This document shows positions 49,041-60,704 of a DNA stretch of 64,000 bases, piece by piece. How positions within the stretch are numbered: the first letter of the stretch is position 1; the number at the start of each line of letters is the position of its first letter. The notes under the pieces are model-generated. The model was not told where the DNA came from. It saw nothing but the letters and a program-made list of their open reading frames with translations, and did not search any database. Source of the stretch: Sphingomonas sp. IBVSS2. Its GTDB lineage: Bacteria; Pseudomonadota; Alphaproteobacteria; Sphingomonadales; Sphingomonadaceae. Position numbers and translations under genes: made by a program. The stretch covers positions 1-64,000 of the forward strand of contig NZ_NFUR01000005.1 in assembly GCF_002127225.1 (NCBI RefSeq), in the 5' to 3' direction.

Positions 49041-49590
49041 GTGCGTTGCCCCACCAGGCCAGCTCGTCGAACAGATGGTTCAGCCGTGCGCCCTCGCGCG
49101 TGTCCGCGGCGAAGCGGCCGCCCTCGCGGCGGTTCCACACGCCCTGCAGATGGAGTGCCCCTTCCAGCGGCGCCATCTGCAGCTCGCGCGAGACCATGGT
49201 GAGCTGCTCCACCGAGCGCGCGCCACCCATGCCGCCATAGGCGACAAAGGCCACCGGCTTGCGGTTCCATTCGGCATAGACGGTGTCGAGCGCGTTCTTG
49301 AGCACCGCGGGGATGCCGTGATTATATTCCGGCGCGATCAGGATGAAGCCGTCCGCGCTCGCCACCTTCTCGCCCCAGGCGATCTGCTTGGCGTCGGCAT
49401 AGTCGCCCGCCGCGGGCGGCTTGGGATGATGATAGAAGGGCAGGTCCCATTGCTTCAGGTCGATCAGCTCGCAGTCGAGATCGTCGCGATCCGCATCCGC
49501 CGCGCCCATCACCCAATTACCGATCGGCTCCGCCATCCGCCCCTCGCGGACGGACCCGAGGATGACGAGGATCTTCAGCTTTTGCGTCAT
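49015..49590 (-). CDS. NADPH-dependent FMN reductase
   Basis: A 191-residue flavodoxin-like FMN reductase of the SsuE/chromate-reductase/quinone-reductase group. The FMN-phosphate loop is ILGSVREGRMAEPIG. The conserved EYNHGIPAVLKNALD follows (about 93-107), and the NADPH segment is FVAYGGMGGARSVEQL. It may reduce quinones, azo dyes or metal ions. The ATG at 49590 has a GGGA site. It converges on the AraC gene with a 26-bp overlap. The 248-bp gap on its upstream side holds no other gene. Confidence 0.9.
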   Translation of the reverse strand: MTQKLKILVILGSVREGRMAEPIGNWVMGAADADRDDLDCELIDLKQWDLPFYHHPKPPAAGDYADAKQIAWGEKVASADGFILIAPEYNHGIPAVLKNALDTVYAEWNRKPVAFVAYGGMGGARSVEQLTMVSRELQMAPLEGALHLQGVWNRREGGRFAADTREGARLNHLFDELAWWGNALRNARAAG

Positions 49591-49838
49591 TGTCTTCCCT
49601 TCGTGCATGCCGCGCTGTCCTACGCGGTGCCTTTGTGGTTCAGGATGGCCGATGCGCGCGCTTGCTCCAACCGCCCATTTGGCCGCTCCCTCCGGCGATC
49701 GCCGCCCGGCGCTCCCGCCCAGGCACGGGGAGAGTCAACGGAGTCGATGTTTTCGTCCGGCGGGCTCCCGAATCACCGGGCTTCCCGCAACGCACAAATT
49801 GCTGTACGGGCCCGCCAACTTCTTTCCAGGAAAGCACC

Positions 49839-51677
<1,839 letters not shown>

Positions 51678-51709
51678 GGCCTTTCCTACTCGTAGCGAAC
51701 TGTGTTTAG

Positions 51710-51743
51710 CTCCGCCCGGTCCTGGTGATCGGGCGGAGTTTTT
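51710..51743 (+). terminator. Terminator after typA that contains the next ribosome site
   Basis: Arms CTCCGCCCG (51710-51718) and CGGGCGGAG (51730-51738) are perfect and are followed by TTTTT. The final GGAG of the second arm is 6 bases before the ATG at 51745, so the same hairpin that ends typA transcription hides the ribosome site of the following gene. Confidence 0.85.
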
Positions 51744-51744
51744 C

Positions 51745-52305
51745 ATGGCGGCCTTGCTGGCTTTCCTTGCATTGTCGGCGCCACTGCAGATGGGCTGCAC
51801 GCTGGCGCAGCCGGCGATGTGCGTCAGCACCAACAGCCTGTTCGCGACGCCGGCCTTCGAAGCGGCTGTCCGGCGATTCGCCGGCAAGGGCCGATCGGAC
51901 TGGCTCGATCACGGTAACCGCGCCTCGCAGCTGGCCGAGATGATCGGCGGCCCACCCGAGCCCCCGGTTCTGCTGGCGAACGGCATATATCGCCTCGCCG
52001 CCTGTCGCCCGCACAGCTGCCGGGAGAAAGGCGCGCTGTTCGTCTCGGAGGGCGTGATCCGCGCCGCTGCGGTGCTCCACTTCGCCTGTGGCCGGGGCAA
52101 GACCTGTGCGGATGATTACACGCTTTCAATCGTGATACATGGCAGCGATACGGCGCTCGTCGCCGAGGCGCGGCGCTGGGCCGCCGGCGCGATCGCCGCC
52201 GAGAACACGTATCCCGGCCAATCCCTCCGGTTGGGCGGCGTCGAGATGGTGGATCCCGGCGCGCCCGCCCCGATGGCAGCGCCAAGGCTTCGGGGAAAAA
52301 GATGA
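51745..52305 (+). CDS. Secreted protein of unknown function
   Basis: A 186-residue protein with a signal peptide (about 1-20). Cysteines at 18, 26, 86, 91, 114 and 120 suggest disulfides. Visible segments are ACRPHSCREKGALFVSEG and HFACGRGKTC. The ribosome site GGAG overlaps the terminator stem of typA, with the ATG at 51745 one base after the T run. It is coupled to the following gene by a 4-bp overlap. No family is recognised; possibly periplasmic. Confidence 0.7.
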   Translation: MAALLAFLALSAPLQMGCTLAQPAMCVSTNSLFATPAFEAAVRRFAGKGRSDWLDHGNRASQLAEMIGGPPEPPVLLANGIYRLAACRPHSCREKGALFVSEGVIRAAAVLHFACGRGKTCADDYTLSIVIHGSDTALVAEARRWAAGAIAAENTYPGQSLRLGGVEMVDPGAPAPMAAPRLRGKR

Positions 52306-52874
52306 TGCTCGCCGCAACGCTGCTGCTCCTGTCGCCCGTGCCGCAGGATCCGCCCGGCACCGTCAACCAGCCGAAACAGGCCGCGGACGGCAAGCAGAGC
52401 TGGTCGATCCTCAACGATCCCTGCGCCAGCGGCCCGCCGCGCAAGGCGGACGAGATCGTGGTCTGCGGCCAGGGCGCCGACTCGGTTCCCCGCCTGCCGC
52501 TGCCCGGTGAGCGCGGACCGCCCGACCGGCCGATGCCGAGCAACCCGGACGTCACCGGCATCGGCGCGCTCAATGCCTCGATCGCTCCCTGCGCCACGCG
52601 GTCCGAGGGCTGCACGACCGGCATCAACCTCTTCGGCATGGGCACTGCCCTGATCCGCGGCGTGGGCAAGCTGGTCGACCCGAACAGCTGCTGCGAGGAG
52701 CCGGGCGAGGCGACCAACCCGATCAAGCTGGTCGGCGATGCCGTCGGCGCCGTGGGGCGCAGCTTCAAGAAGAAGCCCGACAAGGCCGGCCGCGTCGCCA
52801 TCCCGCTCGACGACCTGCCGCCGCCCGAACCGCGCCGGCTGCGCGATCTGGAGGTTCGCCTGCCGCTGCCTTGA
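52302..52874 (+). CDS. Cysteine-rich secreted protein of unknown function
   Basis: A 190-residue protein with a weak signal-like N-terminus (MMLAATLLLLSPV) and many prolines. The middle contains several cysteines (NDPCASGPP, EIVVCGQG, APCATRSEGC and NSCCEEPG). DEIVVCGQ resembles a short motif found in many sphingomonad secreted proteins. It overlaps the preceding gene by 4 bp and probably forms a two-gene unit with it. No domain is recognised. Confidence 0.68.
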   Translation: MMLAATLLLLSPVPQDPPGTVNQPKQAADGKQSWSILNDPCASGPPRKADEIVVCGQGADSVPRLPLPGERGPPDRPMPSNPDVTGIGALNASIAPCATRSEGCTTGINLFGMGTALIRGVGKLVDPNSCCEEPGEATNPIKLVGDAVGAVGRSFKKKPDKAGRVAIPLDDLPPPEPRRLRDLEVRLPLP

Positions 52875-52931
52875 CCGCTGTCACCGGTGTCATCTAGCAT
52901 CTGCTCCAAAGCGACATCAGGGGAGGATTGG

Positions 52932-53801
52932 ATGCGAGGGGCTATGTCCGCCGGTTTGGCTCTGGCTCTGGCTCTGACGCTGTCGGCCGGCGCGGCACAG
53001 GCGCAGACCGCCCTGCAGGACCGCCCGCCGGTGGTGCCGATCAAGGCGTCGAAGATCATCCTGGTCGGCGATTCGACCACCCAGGTACTTTCGGGCTGGG
53101 GCGGCAGCTTCTGCGCCTATCACGTCACATCCTTTGCGGCATGCGTGAACCTGGCCCGGGGCGGGCGCAGCACCTATAGCTACCGGGCGGAGGGAAGCTG
53201 GGGCCTGGCGCTGGCCGAGATGAAGACGCCGGGCTTCGCGAAGACCTGGGTGCTCATCCAGTTCGGCCATAACGACCAGCCGGGCAAGCCGGGCCGCTCG
53301 ACCGATCTCGCCACCGAATTCCCCGCCAATCTCCGGCGCTATGTGCAGGACGCGCGTGCCGCCGGCGCGGAGCCGATCCTTCTCACGCCGCTGACCCGCC
53401 GCCAGTTCAGGCAGGGCAGGCTCGATCGCGATCTCGATCCCTGGGCCGAATCGATCCGCAGGGTGGCGGCCGAACTGCAGGTGCCGCTGGTCGACCTCAA
53501 CAAGCGCAGCGCCGATGCGGTGGAGGCGCTGGGGCCGTCCCTGGCCAATCGCTTTGCCCAGGTGCCGCCGGCCCGCGAAGTCGCCGCCGCGGCGCTTGCC
53601 GGCACCACCATCGCCAATCCGGTTGCCGTGGCGGCCCCGGCCGCGGCGCAGGACAATGCCGCCGTCGAGCCGCTCGGCGATGCGAAGCTCGCCTTCGACT
53701 ATACCCATCTCGGCCCGGCAGGCGCCGATTTCTTCTCGAAGATGGTGGCGGACGAACTCGCGGTCGCGGTGCCGAGGATGCGCCCGTTGCTGGTGCCCTG
53801 A
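52932..53801 (+). CDS. Rhamnogalacturonan-acetylesterase-like SGNH hydrolase
   Basis: A 289-residue exported SGNH esterase. The signal peptide (1-25, AAQAQ) is followed by block I GDSTTQ (nucleophile S48), block II NLARGGRSTYSY, block III QFGHNDQPG and block V DYTHLGPAGADFF with the catalytic Asp/His. These are the marks of carbohydrate-esterase family 12 (RGAE). It would remove acetyl groups from pectin-type or similar polysaccharides. GGGAGG is 6 bases before the ATG at 52932. No pectin lyase genes are nearby. Confidence 0.88.
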   Translation: MRGAMSAGLALALALTLSAGAAQAQTALQDRPPVVPIKASKIILVGDSTTQVLSGWGGSFCAYHVTSFAACVNLARGGRSTYSYRAEGSWGLALAEMKTPGFAKTWVLIQFGHNDQPGKPGRSTDLATEFPANLRRYVQDARAAGAEPILLTPLTRRQFRQGRLDRDLDPWAESIRRVAAELQVPLVDLNKRSADAVEALGPSLANRFAQVPPAREVAAAALAGTTIANPVAVAAPAAAQDNAAVEPLGDAKLAFDYTHLGPAGADFFSKMVADELAVAVPRMRPLLVP

Positions 53802-53911
53802 GCTGGGCGCCGCAACGCATCCGATATGGAACAAATATAGAACAGAAAGGCTGTCCTACACGATTTCGCTTCCGGTACATGCTTGCCGGTTGGCGATTCG
53901 AGGAGGAGGAC

Positions 53912-54868
53912 ATGCAGAACCGCACGCCGGTGCCGCGCGAGACGCGGCCGCCCTTGCCCGAGTTCACGCCCGTTCCGCGCAAGTTCCGGCACGATGGCTG
54001 GACTCCGGAGCGGCAACGGGCATTCATCGAGGCGCTGGCCGATACCGGATCGGTGACGCGCGCCGCCGGCATGGTGAACATGGCCCAGGCCAATTGCTAC
54101 GCACTGCGGCGGGCGCCCGGCGCGGAGAGCTTTCGCCGCGCCTGGGAGGCGGCGCTCGATTTCGGGGTGCAGCGTCTGAAGGACATCGCCTTCGAGCGGG
54201 CGATCGAAGGCGAGCTGATCCCGCTGTTCGCCGGCGGCAAGCTGATGGGATACCGGCGCAAGCGCAACGACGCACTGCTGATGTTCTGCCTGCGCCATTA
54301 TGGCCAGGATGCGGAGGGCCGTCGCACCGTGATCAACCATTTCAGCGCGCGTGCGGCCGCGGGAACGGCGGCGCATGGCGATGGCGCCGGCGCCGAATCA
54401 TCGGCGACGACGATCCGCACGGTGATCCGTGGCGGTGATACGGGCGACCGGGGCGGACGCGACGATATGCTCGCCGATGTGCTGGGCGGATTTGCCGGCG
54501 TGACGCTCGACGGCGAGGCCCATGCCGCGATCGCGGCGGCGCTGGAGGCATGCGCCACCCGGCGACGGGCCGACGACGCGGCGATCGAACAGGGCGGCAA
54601 AGCGGAAGCCGATGCGCTTGGGGATGATCCGAGCGTCGATTTCGTGCCATTGCCCAGGGGCGGATCCGTCCATCGCGGCGCGCTGGTTTCGGGCGCCGAG
54701 CTGGAAGAGGAAGAGCCATTGTTCCCGGACGAGGCGCATTGGAGCCGTGCCGGGATGGAAATGCCGGAGGAATGGGCGCGGCTCGCCGACAGGGGCGCGG
54801 AACCGCCGGTCGCGGAGGTCAAGCGGGCGAAGCGCAAGCCCGGGTGGAAGGGGGAGGACAAGGGCTAG
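53912..54868 (+). CDS. HTH protein resembling phage terminase small subunits
   Basis: A 318-residue protein. After a proline-rich N-terminus comes a helix-turn-helix (TPERQRAFIEALADTGSVT, then RAAGMVNMAQANCYALRR), the pattern of phage terminase small subunits and homeodomain-like proteins. The long acidic C-terminal half (about 150-318) has no recognised domain, and the end is basic. GGAGGAGGA lies just before the ATG at 53912. No other phage genes are nearby, and the region's base composition is normal, so it appears to be a domesticated chromosomal gene. Function unknown. Confidence 0.72.
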   Translation: MQNRTPVPRETRPPLPEFTPVPRKFRHDGWTPERQRAFIEALADTGSVTRAAGMVNMAQANCYALRRAPGAESFRRAWEAALDFGVQRLKDIAFERAIEGELIPLFAGGKLMGYRRKRNDALLMFCLRHYGQDAEGRRTVINHFSARAAAGTAAHGDGAGAESSATTIRTVIRGGDTGDRGGRDDMLADVLGGFAGVTLDGEAHAAIAAALEACATRRRADDAAIEQGGKAEADALGDDPSVDFVPLPRGGSVHRGALVSGAELEEEEPLFPDEAHWSRAGMEMPEEWARLADRGAEPPVAEVKRAKRKPGWKGEDKG

Positions 54869-55176
54869 GCAGGATCGACATTGCGCTCCTTCTCTTCCCT
54901 TCCCGGTGGCGAGAGAAGGAATCGAGTGTCGAAGCCTCTCCTCCGTCATGCTGAAGCAAGCTGGCAACCATCCCCTGGGGCAAACGGCGCCAGGCATCCT
55001 GCCGGCTTGGCCAGGATGGTGGGAGGAACAAGGGGCGGGGCCGGACATTCTGTCCGCTCCCCGGCGAAGGGAATTCGCCGAGCCTCGACCCATCTCGAGA
55101 ACGGGCTCCTTGTCCAAGGGGATAGGCTGCCAAGCAAGTCCTGGGTGACGGGGACCAGAGATCCTGTCTGGATTCG
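54869..55176. other. Gene-free 308-bp region with nested inverted repeats
   Basis: No credible gene is seen. The region holds several local palindromes. CCTTCTC/GAGAAGG lies around 54890-54918. ACCAT-CCCCTGG and CCAGG-ATGGT, about 40 bp apart, lie near 54968-55022. GGACA/TGTCC and CGGCGAA/TTCGCCG lie near 55042-55082. It separates convergent genes and may act as terminators or carry a repeated element. Confidence 0.5.
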
Positions 55177-55848
55177 TTACCGCTTCCGCCCGAACCAGAT
55201 CACGTGCCGCGGGCCCTTGCCGTTGCTGCGCGCGCGCACCGCGACTTCCTCCACCTGGAAGCCGGTATCCTTCAGCCGCCGGGCAAAGGCGTTGTCGGGC
55301 GCGGCGGACCAGACGGCGAGCACGCCGCCGGGCTTGAGCGCCTCCCACTGCTTCTGCAGCCCGCGCGGCGAATAGAGCCGGTCGTTGGCGTCGCGGGTCA
55401 GCCCGTCGGGGCCGTTGTCGACATCGAGCAGGATCGCGTCATAGGTCGCGCGCGCCCGGCCGATCACCGCGGCGACATCGTCGAGCACCACGTCGACGCG
55501 CGGATCGTCGAGGCAGCCAGCGGCCAGCTCGGCCATCGGCCCCTTCGCCCATGCGATGATCTCCGGCACCAGCTCGGCGACGGTCAGCCTGGCATCGGCG
55601 CCCAGCACCGCCTGCGCCGCGCGCAAGGTGAAGCCCATGCCATAGCCGCCGATCAACAGATGGGGTGCCGGATTGTCGAGCCGCTCGCAGCTCATCACCG
55701 CCAGCGCTTCCTCCGAACCGCTCATCCGGCTCGACATCAGCTCGTTGCGATCGAGCACGATCATGAAGTCGCGCCCGCGGCGGAACAGCCGCAGCGCCTC
55801 GCCCCCGCCGGGGACGATCGCGGTATCGATGAGTTCGCGTGGAGTCAT
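55177..55848 (-). CDS. Spermidine-synthase-like methyltransferase-fold protein
   Basis: A 223-residue protein with a Rossmann-fold SAM-binding core like that of spermidine synthases: LLIGGYGMGFTLRAA (motif I), TVAELVPEIIAWA (acidic strand end) and AILLDVDNGPDGLTR (motif IV). It lacks the N-terminal beta domain of true SpeE, so a polyamine role is doubtful. AAGGGG precedes the ATG at 55848. It lies downstream of the M13 peptidase gene on the same strand, but a terminator separates them. Confidence 0.82.
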   Translation of the reverse strand: MTPRELIDTAIVPGGGEALRLFRRGRDFMIVLDRNELMSSRMSGSEEALAVMSCERLDNPAPHLLIGGYGMGFTLRAAQAVLGADARLTVAELVPEIIAWAKGPMAELAAGCLDDPRVDVVLDDVAAVIGRARATYDAILLDVDNGPDGLTRDANDRLYSPRGLQKQWEALKPGGVLAVWSAAPDNAFARRLKDTGFQVEEVAVRARSNGKGPRHVIWFGRKR

Positions 55849-55935
55849 GTGCCCCTTTGCCGCGCTCGGCCATGCGGTTGCAATGCAGGATTTGGGCTGA
55901 TCGCCGCCGAGAGCGGGAAGGTGCGCGCGGGAACG

Positions 55936-55963
55936 AAAACGGCCCGGCATCGCTGCCGGGCCG
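55936..55963 (-). terminator. Terminator of the M13 peptidase gene
   Basis: Perfect 10-bp arms CGGCCCGGCA (55940-55949) and TGCCGGGCCG (55954-55963) are followed, on the minus strand, by TTTTCGTT. It is 25 bp past the M13 stop. Confidence 0.85.
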
Positions 55964-55987
55964 CTGCATTGGGTGAAGCCTTGGGGC

Positions 55988-58018
55988 TTACCAGATGTGC
56001 ACGCGCTGCTCGGGCGCGAGGTAGAGCTTGTCGCCCGGCTGGATGTTGAACGCCTTGTACCAGGCATCGACGTTGCGGACGATGCCGTTGACGCGGAACA
56101 CGGCCGGCGAATGCGGATCGGTCAGCGCCAGCTGGCGGGCGGTGTCCTCGCGCAGCTTGGTCTGCCAGGCCTGGGCATAGGCCAGGAAGAAGCGCTGGTC
56201 GCCGGTCAGCCCGCCGATCACCGGCGCCTTGCCATGCTCGGCCTGGTATTTCTGGAAGGCGCCATATGCCGCCTCGACGCCGCCCAGGTCGCCGATATTC
56301 TCGCCGAGCGTCAGCTTGCCCTGCACCTTGGTGCCCGGAACGGCTTCATAGCCGTCATACTGGGCCACCAGTGCCGTGGTACGCTCGCCGAACGCCTTCT
56401 TGGCGCCGTCGGTCCACCAGTTCTCGAACTTGCCGGTCGGGCCGAACTGGCTGCCCTGGTCGTCGAAGCCATGGCCCATCTCATGGCCGATGATCGCGCC
56501 GATGGCGCCATAGTTCACCGCCGGATCGGCATTGGGATCGAAGAAGGGCGGCTGCAGGATCGCGGCCGGGAAAGTGATCTGGTTCGACAGCGGATTATAA
56601 TAGGCGTTCACCGTCTGCGGGGTCATGCCCCACAGCGTGCGGTCGACCGGCTTGGGGAAGCGCGACAGTTCGAGCTGGTGCTCGAACTCGCCCGAGCGCA
56701 TCGCATTGCCGAGCAGGTCGCCGCGGACGACCTTGAACGACGAATAGTCGATATATTTGTCGGGATGGCCGATGCGCGGTTCGAAGGCGGCGAGCTTGGC
56801 GAGCGCCTTCTGCTTGGTCGCCTCGTCCATCCAGGTCGAGGCGGTGATGCGCTCCTTGTAGGAGCCGCGCAGATTCTCGATCAGCTCGGCCATCTGCTTC
56901 TCGGCCGCGGGCGGATAATATTTCGAGACGTAGATCGCGCCGACCGCCTCGCCGAGCGCGCCGTTGACCAGCTGCACGCCGCGCTTCCAGCGCTCGCGCT
57001 GCACCTTCACGCCCGACAGCGTCTGCGAATAAAAGGCGAAGCGGGCGTCGTCGAAGGCCTTGGGCAGGAACTGCGCGTGGTCGCTGACGAAGCGATAGGC
57101 GACATAGTCCTTCCAGGCCTGGAGCGGGGTGGCGACCATCAGCTTGCCGAGCGCGGTGACGGCGGTGTTCTGCGTCATCAGCACCTTGGGCGAGTTCTCG
57201 AGACCGGCGGTCTTGAGCATCAGCGCCCAGTTGACGTCGGGCGCCTTGGCCTTCAGGCCGGCCAGCGTCTGCGGGTCGTTGAGCTTGGCGATGTCGCGGC
57301 TTTCGGCCGGCGACCATTGCACCTTGGCCATCGCGGTCTCGAGCGCGACGATCGCATCGGCCTTGGCGGCGGCATCGGGGATGCCCGCCAGCTCCTGGAT
57401 CTTCTGCACATAGGCGCGATAGGCCGTGCGGAACGCGTCGTACTTGGCGCCTTCGAGCAGGTAATAGTCGCGCGGCATGCCCAGGCCGCCCTGGCCGGTC
57501 ACCGCGGTATAATGGGTCGGATCGGCGAGATCGGGGATGATCCCCAGCTCGATCGGCGTGGCATAGCCGGCGGTGGCGAACAGCACCTGCAGCGCGTCGA
57601 GGTTGTTCACGCCGTTGATCTTGGCGAGATAGGGCTTGAGCGGCGCGGTGCCGAGCTTCTCGATGCCCGCCTCGTCCATCCAGCTGGCATAGAAGTCGCC
57701 GACCTGCTTGCCCGAGACACCATAGGCCGTGGGGTTCTTCGCCATGTCGTCGAGGATCGCGCGGACGTTCGCCTCGGCCTCGATCGAGAGGAGCGTGCCG
57801 AAGCCGGCCGAGGCGCGGTCGGCGGCGATCTCGACCCGGTCGTTCCAGCCGCCGTTCGCGAAGGCCCAGAAATCGTCGCCCGGCTTCACGCCCGGCTTCT
57901 GCGCCGAGAGGTCGACGCCGAAGCTGCCATATTTCGGCTTGGCCGTCTGCGCCATTGCCGGCGAGACGGCGAGCAGTGCCACGCCGGCGGCGAGACGCAC
58001 CATGTTGCTGATCTTCAT
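55988..58018 (-). CDS. M13-family (neprilysin-like) metallopeptidase
   Basis: A 676-residue exported zinc peptidase. The signal peptide (1-24, AMAQ) precedes the helical M13 N-terminal domain (about 30-440). The substrate-binding NAYYNP and the zinc motif HEMGHGF (H512, E513, H516) follow, with the third ligand in GENIGDLGG (E573) and the terminal LAPEQRVHIW. The family cuts short peptides on the hydrophobic side; this one is periplasmic or extracellular. ATG 58018 begins the signal peptide. A dyad operator-like element lies 36 bp upstream. Confidence 0.95.
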   Translation of the reverse strand: MKISNMVRLAAGVALLAVSPAMAQTAKPKYGSFGVDLSAQKPGVKPGDDFWAFANGGWNDRVEIAADRASAGFGTLLSIEAEANVRAILDDMAKNPTAYGVSGKQVGDFYASWMDEAGIEKLGTAPLKPYLAKINGVNNLDALQVLFATAGYATPIELGIIPDLADPTHYTAVTGQGGLGMPRDYYLLEGAKYDAFRTAYRAYVQKIQELAGIPDAAAKADAIVALETAMAKVQWSPAESRDIAKLNDPQTLAGLKAKAPDVNWALMLKTAGLENSPKVLMTQNTAVTALGKLMVATPLQAWKDYVAYRFVSDHAQFLPKAFDDARFAFYSQTLSGVKVQRERWKRGVQLVNGALGEAVGAIYVSKYYPPAAEKQMAELIENLRGSYKERITASTWMDEATKQKALAKLAAFEPRIGHPDKYIDYSSFKVVRGDLLGNAMRSGEFEHQLELSRFPKPVDRTLWGMTPQTVNAYYNPLSNQITFPAAILQPPFFDPNADPAVNYGAIGAIIGHEMGHGFDDQGSQFGPTGKFENWWTDGAKKAFGERTTALVAQYDGYEAVPGTKVQGKLTLGENIGDLGGVEAAYGAFQKYQAEHGKAPVIGGLTGDQRFFLAYAQAWQTKLREDTARQLALTDPHSPAVFRVNGIVRNVDAWYKAFNIQPGDKLYLAPEQRVHIW

Positions 58019-58052
58019 GTTGAGGATTCCCCCGAAAGACTGTGTTAGCCGG

Positions 58053-58080
58053 ATGTAACGCCGGGTAGTTACACTCGCAA
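58053..58080 (-). promoter_or_regulatory. Promoter with dyad operator before the M13 gene
   Basis: On the minus strand TTGCGA (58080-58075) and TTACAT (58058-58053) are 16 bases apart. Overlapping them is the perfect dyad TGTAAC-N8-GTTACA (58054-58073), which fits a dimeric repressor site placed over the promoter. The M13 ATG is at 58018. Confidence 0.45.
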
Positions 58081-58094
58081 CGGGTTTCGGCAGG

Positions 58095-58603
58095 CTATAA
58101 TTCGCGGCCATAGGCGGCAGTGATCTCGGCCCCGAAGGTGGCGAAGGTCAGCTGGAGCTCGGGATCCTCGGCCAGCGCCCTGCGCGCTTCGGCCACGGCG
58201 ATCCTTGTCGCCGCCGCGATCGGATAGCCATAGACGCCGCAGCTGATCGCCGGGAAGGCGAGCGTGCGGAAGCCATGGGCGCGGGCGATCTCGAAGCAGC
58301 GGCGATAGCAGCTGGCGAGCAGTTCGGGCTCGCCCTTGTCGCCGCCTTGCCAGACCGGGCCGACGGTGTGGATGATGTGCCGGGCGGGGAGGCGGTAGCC
58401 CTTGGTGAGCTTGGCATCGCCGGTCTTGCAGCCGCCGAGCGACCGCAGCTTGCGGCACGCGTCGAGCAGTTCGGGCCCGGCCGCACGGTGGATCGCGCCG
58501 TCCACGCCCCCGCCGCCGAGCAGCGACGTGTTGGCGGCGTTGACGATCGCATCCACGTCGAGGCGCGTGATGTCCCCCTCGACGATCCGGATGCGATCCC
58601 CGT

Positions 58604-58607
<4 letters not shown>
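58095..58607 (-). CDS. Macrodomain ADP-ribose hydrolase (YmdB-like)
   Basis: A 170-residue single macrodomain that removes acetyl from O-acetyl-ADP-ribose or ADP-ribose from proteins. Motifs are [20 protein letters not shown] (about 18-37), HTVGPVW, and [12 protein letters not shown]. The ATG overlaps the acs TGA by 4 bp, so it is translated together with acetyl-CoA synthetase. A joint role in acetyl/NAD+ metabolism (O-acetyl-ADP-ribose releases acetate) is plausible. Confidence 0.92.
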
Positions 58608-60547
<1,940 letters not shown>

Positions 60548-60704
60548 CGCTACGGGCTCCTCGCTTTATTGGGGCCTCTCTGCCCAAGCCCGCGCGCCAC
60601 GCCAAGCGCAGAATATGTTTCCGCGCATGATCCGGCATGGTTGGCGACAGACTGCGACAATATTCTTCTGGAACCGAAACGGCTTTGGAAACATCTAGAG
60701 TGCC

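Noticed and set aside
55973..58048. A 691-codon open frame opposite the M13 peptidase gene
   Set aside because: An antisense shadow: no domain, atypical composition, and the minus strand carries all M13 motifs.
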